DNA from: a virus | Reading direction: 5' to 3' (one strand) | IMG/VR virus record: IMGVR_UViG_3300035663_000032 | Coordinates: 1 to 40,684 of that record | Length of the DNA: 40,684 bases | In this document: in pieces, positions 28,534 to 35,779 of the stretch | How positions within the stretch are numbered: the first letter of the stretch is position 1 | How the letters are laid out: each line of letters starts with the position of its first letter | The notes under the pieces: generated by a model | Databases searched by the model: none | Told to the model about the DNA's origin: nothing | The model's input: only the letters and a program-made list of their open reading frames with translations | Made by a program: the position numbers and the translations under genes

Positions 28534-29912
28534 TTACCGCCGTCGAGTATATGGCACCGGGTCCGGTGTCTGAGGATTTCCTGTTCGATGACTCGTTCTT
28601 CCGCGGGCTCATGGGGCCGTTCGGATCGGGCAAGTCCACCGCGTGCATTTTTGAGATTTTGCGCCGCGCACAGGAGCAGCGGAAAGGCTCCGATGGCAAG
28701 CGTCGGTCTCGTTGGGCCGTGATCAGGAACACGTACCCAGAGCTGCGCACGACCACCATCAAGAGCTGGCACCAGTGGGTGTCTCCTCAGTTGGGCCGGT
28801 GGGTGGATGCTGGTCCGCCGATGCACCACATCCAAACGGATGACATCGATCTGGAGGTGATCTTTCTTGCGCTGGATCGGCCCCAGGACATCGCAAAGCT
28901 GTTGTCCATGGAGTTGACCGGTGCCTGGATCAATGAGGCTCGCGAGATTCCGAAGGCTGTTTTGGACGGATTGACGGGCCGCGTTGGCCGGTATCCGTCT
29001 GTGCTCATGGGGGGGACTGAGTGGAGCGGCATCATTGCCGACACTAACCCACCCGATAACGACCACTGGTGGTACAAGCTGGCCGAGGAACAAAAGCCGA
29101 AGGGGTGGCGTTTCTTCAAGCAGCCTGGGGGATTAGATCCCGCTGCCGAGAACAAGGACCATCTGCCGGCCGACTACTACGAGCGACAGGTGGCTGGCAA
29201 AGATCCCGACTGGGTGAAGGTCTACGTTCACGGCGAGTATGGGTTCGTGCGTGACGGAAAGCCGGTCTATCCGGAGTTCAAGGACAGCCTGCACGTTCGG
29301 GAGTTCGACCTCATCAAGGGCCTGCCGATCTACGTTGGAATCGATTTCGGGCTGACCCCTGCGGCCACGTTCGCGCAGAAGTCTGCTATGGGACAGTGGC
29401 GTGTGTTCAGCGAGCTGGCCACCGAGGATATGGGCGCCGTGAGGTTTGCCGAGATGCTGATGGGCGTGATGTCCGATCGGTACGCTGGCTATTCGTTTGC
29501 CAAGGTCACGGGCGATCCTGCTGGGGATACCAGGGCACAGACCGACGAGGTGACGCCGTTCCAGATCCTGCGCTCACGTGGGATTCCCGCCAATCCAGCG
29601 GCAACCAATGATTTCAACAAACGCCGCGAGTCCGTGGCTGTGGCCTGTTCGAGGCTCATCGACGGCGAGCCGGGGTTGATCGTGCATCCGCAGTGCCAGC
29701 TGCTCCGCAAGGCGATGGCTGGCGGCTACGCATACAAGCGCGTGCAGGTCAGTGGAGAGGAGAAGTTCCGCGATGTGCCCGACAAGAACCACTACTCGCA
29801 CGTAGCTGAGTCGCTCCAGTACCTGCTCGTGGGAGGAGGGGAGGCCAACGCGCTGATTCGCAGAATCAACCGGCAGCACAACAACAGACCGCAATACGCG
29901 GCAATGGACTAA
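28530..29912 (+). CDS. Large terminase subunit
   Basis: A 460-residue packaging motor. Walker A GPFGSGKST at residues 29-37; the coupling/Walker B region is GAWINEAREIP. The RNase H-like nuclease domain has D272 in YVGIDFGLTP, D329 in VTGDPAG and D418 in VPDKNHYSHVAESLQYLL. I chose ATG 28530, coupled to terS by ATGA; the longer frame from 28299 is an artefact of overlap. It cuts concatemers and pumps DNA into the prohead. Confidence 0.9.
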   Translation: MITAVEYMAPGPVSEDFLFDDSFFRGLMGPFGSGKSTACIFEILRRAQEQRKGSDGKRRSRWAVIRNTYPELRTTTIKSWHQWVSPQLGRWVDAGPPMHHIQTDDIDLEVIFLALDRPQDIAKLLSMELTGAWINEAREIPKAVLDGLTGRVGRYPSVLMGGTEWSGIIADTNPPDNDHWWYKLAEEQKPKGWRFFKQPGGLDPAAENKDHLPADYYERQVAGKDPDWVKVYVHGEYGFVRDGKPVYPEFKDSLHVREFDLIKGLPIYVGIDFGLTPAATFAQKSAMGQWRVFSELATEDMGAVRFAEMLMGVMSDRYAGYSFAKVTGDPAGDTRAQTDEVTPFQILRSRGIPANPAATNDFNKRRESVAVACSRLIDGEPGLIVHPQCQLLRKAMAGGYAYKRVQVSGEEKFRDVPDKNHYSHVAESLQYLLVGGGEANALIRRINRQHNNRPQYAAMD

Positions 29913-29916
29913 CATT

Positions 29917-30126
29917 ATGGGATTTGGATCTAAATCGGAACCGCCACCACCACCGCCACCACCACCCGCGCCAGCCGTTGCTCCGACTGTTGACGTGGCC
30001 AAGGCGCGTGTTGCCAATCAGGACGCACAGAATGCGGCCAAGGGCAGGGCCGCAACCATGCTGACTGGAGCGAAGGGCGACATGACCGCACCGTCCACGT
30101 CACTCAAAACCTTACTGGGAGCCTAA
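29917..30126 (+). CDS. Small protein with a nine-proline run
   Basis: A 69-residue protein with residues 9-17 all proline, followed by APAVAPTVDVAKARVANQDAQNAAKGRAATMLTG. Small proteins of this kind between terL and portal are common in T7/BPP-1-like podophages (probably a minor head protein). The proline run should need EF-P for efficient translation. Function not established. Confidence 0.6.
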   Translation: MGFGSKSEPPPPPPPPPAPAVAPTVDVAKARVANQDAQNAAKGRAATMLTGAKGDMTAPSTSLKTLLGA

Positions 30127-30127
30127 C

Positions 30128-31786
30128 ATGGAAGGGAGCGACATCATCCGGCGGTTCGACGTCATGCAGGCTGACCGAGCGATCTGGGAGGCCCACTGGC
30201 GCGAGGTTGCTCAGGTTGTGCTCCCTCGCAGTGACTGGTTCCGAGGGTCGGCGCGTGTGAGTGGAGACAAGCACACCGAGAAGCTATTTGATTCAACCGC
30301 CCCGCTTGCGCTGGAGCGGTTTTCTGCGGCCATCGAGTCAATGGTCACGCCGCGGACTCAGCGTTGGCACGGGTTGCGGCCGCGCAATACCGAGATTGCC
30401 GAGGTGCAGGAGGTCAAAGTGTGGTGTGACCAGGCTGTGGAGATCATGTTCAAGGCCCGGTATTCACCCCGGGCCAATTTCGCGTCCCAAGCAAATGACG
30501 TGTACACCTCGCTCGGAGCCTTCGGGACCGGTGGCGTGTTCGTCGATGAGTTGCCTGGGCAGGGTATCCGGTATCGGTCGGTGCATTTATCCGAGTTGTG
30601 TATCGCTGAAGACCACCAAGGCGTTGTCGACACCGTGATGCGCAAGATGATCATGACGGCCCGGCAAGCGGTGCAGCGCTTTGGGGCGGATGTTCTCAGC
30701 GACAAGATCAACCAGGACGCCGAGAAGACGCCCGAGGCGCAGCATGAGTTCATTCATGCGGTGTTCCCGAATGCTGAGCAAAAGTCGGATCGGCGCGACT
30801 ACAAGGGCATGGCGGTGGCGTCCTGTTACGTCGAGGCCCAGACCAAACAGATCGTGAGCCGCGGTGGGTATCGCCGGTTCCCGTATGCTGTGAGCCGGTA
30901 CATGACCGGACCGAAGGAGATTTACGGACGCTCCCCGGCAATGACGGTGCTGGCCGAGATCAAGATGGCGAATGAGATGTCCAAGACCATCATTCGTGCA
31001 GGGCAAATGACGGTCAACCCGCCCATCTTGCTTCAGGAGGACGGTGCGCTCACCGCATTCAACCACCGTGCTGGTGCGCTGAATTTCGGGGGATTGGATG
31101 ATCAGGGCCGGCCGATGGCTGTCCCGTTCAACACCGGGGCGCGTGTGGATATTGGAGAGGATATGGTCGAGCGCCGGCGCCGGGCGATCAATGACGCGTT
31201 CCTCGTCACGCTGTTCCAGATCCTTGTGGAATCGCCAGCAATGACGGCCACCGAGGCGATGCTTCGCGCACAGGAAAAGGGCGCGCTGTTGGCCCCAACG
31301 ATGGGCCGGATTCAGTCCGAGTTCCTTGGGCCGCTCATCGAGCGCGAACTAGACATCCTGTATCACGCCGGAATGCTGCCGCCGATGCCTGACGTGCTGG
31401 TGGAGAATGGCGGGCTTCTTGATGTGGAATACGTCTCGCCACTGAACCGCGCACAACGGGCAGAGGAAGGCGTCGCGATCATGCGCACGCTCGAATCGAT
31501 GACCCCGCTTGCGCAGGTCGATCCCACGGTGATGGATCTGTTCATCCCGGAGGACATCGGCCGCCAGTTGGCAGAGATCAACGGAATGCCGAGTAAGCTG
31601 CTCCGCACAAAAGAGCAGATGGACGCACTCAAAGGCCAGCGGGCACAGGCCGCACAGGCTCAGCAACTCATGGCGGCGGCTCCTGTCGTATCCGAGAGCA
31701 TGAGAAACATGGCGCAGGCTCAGGCATTGGCCGCGTCGGCACCCAATCAACAGGCCGCAAACATCTTCGCGGGAGGTGGCCAATGA
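30128..31786 (+). CDS. Portal (T7-type head-tail connector) protein
   Basis: A 552-residue protein with the head-tail connector family layout: RRFDVMQADRAIWEAHWREVAQVVLPR N-terminus, LFDSTAPLALERFSAAIESMVTPRTQRW, VYTSLGAFGTGGVFVDE, and the late PAMTATEAMLRAQEKGALLAPTMGRIQSEFLGPLIERELDIL helix. The C-terminus is Gln/Ala-rich (barrel helices). It forms the dodecameric DNA entry gate. Its end overlaps the next gene by ATGA. Confidence 0.92.
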   Translation: MEGSDIIRRFDVMQADRAIWEAHWREVAQVVLPRSDWFRGSARVSGDKHTEKLFDSTAPLALERFSAAIESMVTPRTQRWHGLRPRNTEIAEVQEVKVWCDQAVEIMFKARYSPRANFASQANDVYTSLGAFGTGGVFVDELPGQGIRYRSVHLSELCIAEDHQGVVDTVMRKMIMTARQAVQRFGADVLSDKINQDAEKTPEAQHEFIHAVFPNAEQKSDRRDYKGMAVASCYVEAQTKQIVSRGGYRRFPYAVSRYMTGPKEIYGRSPAMTVLAEIKMANEMSKTIIRAGQMTVNPPILLQEDGALTAFNHRAGALNFGGLDDQGRPMAVPFNTGARVDIGEDMVERRRRAINDAFLVTLFQILVESPAMTATEAMLRAQEKGALLAPTMGRIQSEFLGPLIERELDILYHAGMLPPMPDVLVENGGLLDVEYVSPLNRAQRAEEGVAIMRTLESMTPLAQVDPTVMDLFIPEDIGRQLAEINGMPSKLLRTKEQMDALKGQRAQAAQAQQLMAAAPVVSESMRNMAQAQALAASAPNQQAANIFAGGGQ

Positions 31787-32073
31787 TCGGTAAACTCTGG
31801 TCCAAGATATTCCGGCGTCGCAACGCATACCGGATGCTGTTCCTCGATGGGGACGGCCACCCCAACCCGGTTGCCGAGACTGTCCTGGCTGACCTCAAAC
31901 GCTTCTGCAAGGCGCAGACCAGCACGGTCTACGTGTCGCCGGTCTCCAGAACCATTGACCCTATCGCCATGGCTATGGCCGAGGGTCGCCGTGAGGTCTG
32001 GAACCGCATCCAGTCCTATCTCCAGATTTCAGACAAGGAGATCGCGCAGCTTCAAGAACCCTCGGACGAATAA
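31783..32073 (+). CDS. Bbp19-like head protein
   Basis: A 96-residue protein. NAYRMLFLDGDGHPNPVAETVLADLKRFC and the RTIDPIAMAMAEGRREVWNRIQSYL part match the Bbp19-type family named after Bordetella phage BPP-1, encoded between portal and scaffold. Its role is unknown, presumably head assembly. Confidence 0.75.
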   Translation: MIGKLWSKIFRRRNAYRMLFLDGDGHPNPVAETVLADLKRFCKAQTSTVYVSPVSRTIDPIAMAMAEGRREVWNRIQSYLQISDKEIAQLQEPSDE

Positions 32074-32104
32074 TTTCCCCACTACCACACACCACTAAAA
32101 CCAC

Positions 32105-32986
32105 ATGAGTACAGCAGCAGCATTGTTAACCGAAGCAGCCCCATCAGCAGTAACACCAACCGCACCTGATGGAGGTGCAGCCGATCCCGTAATCGCGGCA
32201 GCCGTCGCGCCAGCAGCCCCAGCATCTACCGGCAAATGGTATGACGGGATGCAGGACGCGGAGTTGAAAGGCTACGTCGAGAACAAGGGGTGGAAGACGC
32301 CCGAGGATGCCATGGCCAGCTACCGCGGGCTTGAGAGGCTTGTGGGCGTGGACAAGATCCCGATGCCCAAAGGTGACGACGACAAGGAAGGGTATGAGCG
32401 CGTGTATGCGGCTCTCGGTCGGCCGGCCAAGGCTGAGGATTACAAGCTGCCGGTTCCGGATGGCATGGACCGCACGTTCGCGTCTCAAGCCGAAGCCAAG
32501 TTCCACGAGCTGGGGCTGTCGGCAAAGCAGGCTTCCGCGTTGGCAGAGTGGAACAATGAGTTCCTCGCCACACAGATGAAAGGACAGCAGGAGAGCGCCG
32601 CACTCCAGACCGAGCAGGACGTCACCGCGCTGAAGCGTGAGTGGGGCCCCGCTGCGTTCGATGAGAACATCGCGCTCGGGCGCAAGGCAGCTCAGGAATT
32701 CGAGATCACGCCACACATCGACAAGCTCGAACAGGCGCTCGGAACCAAGGCCACGTTGGAGCTTCTAAGCCGGATTGGCCGTGGATTGACCGAGCACACA
32801 TTCGAGGGCGGCAAGACTACTGCCGGGTTCGGCATGACTCCGGAAGCCGCGAAGGCCGAGATTGCGCAGCTTCAAGGCTCGCTTTCCAAGCCCGGCGACA
32901 AGGAGTTCATGGCCTTGTACCTCGCGGGCGACTCCAAGGCTCTGGCACGGATGGAGCGGCTCCAAAAGATCGCGTACGGCCAATAA
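32105..32986 (+). CDS. Capsid scaffolding protein
   Basis: A 293-residue protein, Ala/Pro/Thr-rich at the N-terminus, then helical and charged. The body has WYDGMQDAELKGYVENKGWKTPEDAMASYRGLERLVG, typical of podophage scaffolds, and a GRPAKAEDYKLPVPDGMD segment. It lies between Bbp19-like and capsid genes. It should guide prohead assembly and leave before packaging. Confidence 0.82.
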   Translation: MSTAAALLTEAAPSAVTPTAPDGGAADPVIAAAVAPAAPASTGKWYDGMQDAELKGYVENKGWKTPEDAMASYRGLERLVGVDKIPMPKGDDDKEGYERVYAALGRPAKAEDYKLPVPDGMDRTFASQAEAKFHELGLSAKQASALAEWNNEFLATQMKGQQESAALQTEQDVTALKREWGPAAFDENIALGRKAAQEFEITPHIDKLEQALGTKATLELLSRIGRGLTEHTFEGGKTTAGFGMTPEAAKAEIAQLQGSLSKPGDKEFMALYLAGDSKALARMERLQKIAYGQ

Positions 32987-32988
32987 TG

Positions 32989-33036
32989 TTGGCGGGAAAA
33001 GCGGTGAAGGAATAAATTAGCGTCTCAAGCAGACGC
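32989..33036 (+). promoter_or_regulatory. Predicted capsid-gene promoter and leader hairpin
   Basis: TTGGCG at 32989-32994, an 18-bp spacer, TAAATT at 33013-33018, A, then GCGTCTC at 33020-33026. The box also forms a hairpin with AGACGC at 33031-33036. A ~145-base leader then runs to the capsid ATG without a gene, probably giving the capsid its own strong transcript. Confidence 0.5.
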
Positions 33037-33171
33037 CACTCCGCAAGGAGACAGCTTTTGGATAACGCCCAAACGGGTGCCCGAAACGTGCGCAGCTTCC
33101 GGCCCGTTCTTCGAGCGACAAGCCAGCAAACCTAACCCGTTCGGCTTAATTCAATTCTCTCTCCTTAATTT

Positions 33172-34110
33172 ATGTCCTTCTCCGCTCCCGTAGCGTTCGT
33201 GCAGCAGTATAGCACGAACGTCTCGATGCTCCTGCAACAGCAGGGTTCCCGTTTGCGGTCAGCCGTCCAAGTTCAAGCCTTCACCGGCAAGGCGGCGTCC
33301 GTAGTTGAACAGTTCGGTGCCGTCACGCCTTCGCGTAATCTGCCCCGTCACGCTGACACTCCTCTCATCTCCACTCCGCAAGATAAGCGGTGGGCTTACC
33401 CGGCCGATTACGACTGGGCTGACCTCATCGACGATCAAGATCGCTTGCGCGAGTTGATTGATCCCACCAGTCCGTTCGTTAAAGCCGGGGCCAATGGTCT
33501 CGGCCGCGCGATGGATGACGAGATCATCCAGGGGATCTTTAACTCCAACTTCACGGGAGAGAATGGCACCACGGCCACCGGGCTTCTGTCCGCGTTCGGC
33601 TCTGGTTCCCAGGCTGTCGCGTCTACCGTTGGGGCCTCGTCTGCCACTGGCTTGAATGTCTCCAAGCTGATTGCAGCCAAAGAGATTCTGATGAACGCAG
33701 ACATCGACTTGGACAACGACCAGTTGTTCTGTGCGATCACTGCGCGGCAGCACACCCAGCTGCTCAAGGATTCGCAGATCAACTCCACGGACTACAACGA
33801 TCACCCCGTTCTGGTTAATGGGATGATTCGCTCATTCCTTGGGTTCAACTTCATCCACACTCAACGCATTCCCGGGGGGCCAAACTTTAACGTAGCCATC
33901 AATCCGGCTGTGACTGGTTACACGACTGGCTCGCAGTGGATGGTGCCGTTTTGGGCCAAGTCGGGCGTATGCCTTGGTATGTGGAATGACATCAAGACCT
34001 CTGTGGACCGTCGCCCTGACAAGCGCAACTCCATGCAGGTTTATGTCACCGGAACCTTCGGAGCGACTCGCCTGGAGGAGCGTCGCACAGGGTTCATCAC
34101 CTGCGTCTAA
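33172..34110 (+). CDS. Major capsid protein
   Basis: A 312-residue protein. It matches the phage capsid group seen in BPP-1/T7-like podophages: SAPVAFVQQYSTNVSMLLQQQGSRLRSAVQ at the N-terminus, the PQDKRWAYPADYDWADLIDDQDRL segment, and a C-terminal TGTFGATRLEERRTGFITC. HK97 fold expected. It follows the scaffold and a dedicated promoter/leader. AATTTATG start context, no Shine-Dalgarno. Confidence 0.9.
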   Translation: MSFSAPVAFVQQYSTNVSMLLQQQGSRLRSAVQVQAFTGKAASVVEQFGAVTPSRNLPRHADTPLISTPQDKRWAYPADYDWADLIDDQDRLRELIDPTSPFVKAGANGLGRAMDDEIIQGIFNSNFTGENGTTATGLLSAFGSGSQAVASTVGASSATGLNVSKLIAAKEILMNADIDLDNDQLFCAITARQHTQLLKDSQINSTDYNDHPVLVNGMIRSFLGFNFIHTQRIPGGPNFNVAINPAVTGYTTGSQWMVPFWAKSGVCLGMWNDIKTSVDRRPDKRNSMQVYVTGTFGATRLEERRTGFITCV

Positions 34111-34131
34111 TCGGAAACCTGAGGACCATTT

Positions 34132-34587
34132 ATGCCTGACTATCTCTCAAACGAACTCGCCGGAACTACCACCGGCCTCACCCAGGCGGCAGCTGTCGCC
34201 TCTGGTCATCGCCCTGCTGCGAGCGTGTATGGCGCGCGGGTTAAATCCATCCGCGCCACCATCAACCTGGCTGCGCAAACCACGTCGGACAAGCTCGTCC
34301 TGGGCGTCCTTCCAGCGGGGGCAACCCTGCTGTTTGGGGTGCTTGCGTCAACGGTGTCTTTGGGCTCTTCGACGCTCGCTATCGGGATCACCGGGACAAC
34401 CGGAAAGTACCGCACGGCAGCGGTGTTCACTGCCACCGACACGCCGACCTTGTTCGGGAATGCTGCTGCCCTTGGCGCGGCTGCCGCACTGGCGGCTGAT
34501 GAAACCGTGATTGGCACAATCGCCGCGGCCACGCTTCCCGGATCGGGAACGCTGGTTGTGGATCTGGTGTACGTCGCGGCCAACTAA
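34132..34587 (+). CDS. Capsid-associated (decoration-like) protein
   Basis: A 151-residue Ala/Thr/Gly-rich protein with alternating hydrophobic strands (KLVLGVLPAGATLLFGVLASTVSLGSSTLAIGIT). Its position just after the major capsid gene and its beta-rich composition suggest a head decoration or stabilising protein. No family recognised with confidence. Confidence 0.6.
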   Translation: MPDYLSNELAGTTTGLTQAAAVASGHRPAASVYGARVKSIRATINLAAQTTSDKLVLGVLPAGATLLFGVLASTVSLGSSTLAIGITGTTGKYRTAAVFTATDTPTLFGNAAALGAAAALAADETVIGTIAAATLPGSGTLVVDLVYVAAN

Positions 34588-34614
34588 ACCATTGGTGTAG
34601 TGTGTAAAGGGAAG

Positions 34615-34646
34615 GGCGGGGTTTACTCGAAAGGGTGGGCCCCGCC
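34615..34646 (+). terminator. GC-rich hairpin in the 80-bp gap after the decoration gene
   Basis: GGCGGGG (34615-34621) pairs with CCCCGCC (34640-34646). No T-tract follows, so it may be an mRNA end-stabiliser or partial terminator that sets the high capsid to lower tail gene ratio. Confidence 0.4.
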
Positions 34647-34667
34647 TGACTCGCAACTGGAAATCTT

Positions 34668-34853
34668 ATGCCTGACAAGTATTACGGAATTAACACTGGC
34701 TCAGCGAAGGACACCGTTACGGAGGGAGCGACAACCACCTCGAAAGATGTTGAGGTCACGCTAACCGTATCAACGGTGCCCTCGAAGCAGGACCTTGTGA
34801 ACAGCGTCCTGAAGCTCCTCGACCACATCATTCAGTCACCGTCCCCGGTCTAA
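34668..34853 (+). CDS. Small hypothetical head/tail protein
   Basis: A 61-residue protein, MPDKYYGINTGSAKDTV..., with a Thr/Val-rich middle and helical end (KQDLVNSVLKLLDHIIQSPSPV). It shares the MPD start with the decoration gene. Function unknown. Confidence 0.6.
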   Translation: MPDKYYGINTGSAKDTVTEGATTTSKDVEVTLTVSTVPSKQDLVNSVLKLLDHIIQSPSPV

Positions 34854-34857
34854 TCGT

Positions 34858-35175
34858 ATGCCGAACTGTAAAGTTGATGGCGGCACGTATCCGCTGCTTG
34901 TGGCTGGGTCTGCAACAGGGGCATGGGTCCCGATTAACGGGGGCGAATACGCGTTCCTGTTGGATGCCTCAACCAACACCGGCACCTTGTCGCTTCAAAT
35001 GAAGTCGCCGTCTGGCGCCGGAATTGATGTGCAAGTGTTCTCGGGGTCGTTTGTCCGCACCATGGGCGTGGCGTTTGCCCAAGTGCAGATCGATCTCCCG
35101 GCCTGCGACGTGCGAGTGGCACTGACTGGCGGGACATGCACCAACGTTAACGCTTACCTCCAAGGCTGCGGCTAA
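34858..35175 (+). CDS. Small beta-rich structural protein
   Basis: A 105-residue protein. The strands (GEYAFLLDASTNTGTLSLQMKSPSGAGIDVQVFSGSFVRTMGVAFAQVQIDLPACDVRVALTGG) look like a small beta sandwich, common among head-completion or decoration proteins. Four cysteines occur (C4, C82, C92, C104). Not recognised. Confidence 0.6.
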   Translation: MPNCKVDGGTYPLLVAGSATGAWVPINGGEYAFLLDASTNTGTLSLQMKSPSGAGIDVQVFSGSFVRTMGVAFAQVQIDLPACDVRVALTGGTCTNVNAYLQGCG

Positions 35176-35176
35176 T

Positions 35177-35779
35177 ATGGCCACCAGCGTCACGGCTGTT
35201 TGCAATCGTGCGCTCTCTAAGCTCGGGTCGGCTCGTATCGTGGACATCACCCAGGATACGAAGCAGGCCCGAGCTTTAAGCGCGTCGTTCGATCTCACTC
35301 GGGATCTTGTGTTGCGCTCCCACCGATGGACCTTTGCGCTCAAACGCACCACCCTGGCGGCAAGCGCCGAGGTGCCCGCGTTCGGGTTCTCGCTTCAGTA
35401 CGTGCTTCCCTCGGACTTCCTCCAGGTGGATCAGGTTAATGATCGGTTCCCGCTGGTGAACCGGGATGCGTACGTCGGCAAAGAGCTGGTGGATTACGCT
35501 ATCGAGGGAAACTTGCTCCTCACGAATTTCCCTGCGCCCCTCTCGCTGCGGTACATTGCGAGCATCACAGACCCCACGCTTTGGGATGTGTCGTTCGCTG
35601 AGGTGCTGGCGTGCAAGCTCGCGGTGGAGTTGTGCGAGGAACTGACCCAGAGCAACGAAAAGCGGCAGATGGCCCAACAGGAGTACCGCATGGCGCTCTC
35701 TATGGCCCTTCGCTCTAACGCCGTGCAACGGATACCAATGTTGCCTCCGGACGGTGAGTGGATGAATTCGCGTCTATGA
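35177..35779 (+). CDS. Tail tubular protein A (gp11-like)
   Basis: A 200-residue protein with the family N-terminus TAVCNRALSKLGSARI, then DTKQARALSASFDLTRDLVLRSHRWTFALKR, and FSLQYVLPSDFLQVDQV. T7 gp11 is ~196 residues. It forms the adaptor ring between portal and nozzle. ATGA overlap with tail tubular B. Confidence 0.9.
   Translation: MATSVTAVCNRALSKLGSARIVDITQDTKQARALSASFDLTRDLVLRSHRWTFALKRTTLAASAEVPAFGFSLQYVLPSDFLQVDQVNDRFPLVNRDAYVGKELVDYAIEGNLLLTNFPAPLSLRYIASITDPTLWDVSFAEVLACKLAVELCEELTQSNEKRQMAQQEYRMALSMALRSNAVQRIPMLPPDGEWMNSRL

Noticed and set aside
28296-29093. 265-residue minus-strand open frame in the terminase region
   Set aside because: Antisense to the well-supported terS and terL genes and without recognisable features.
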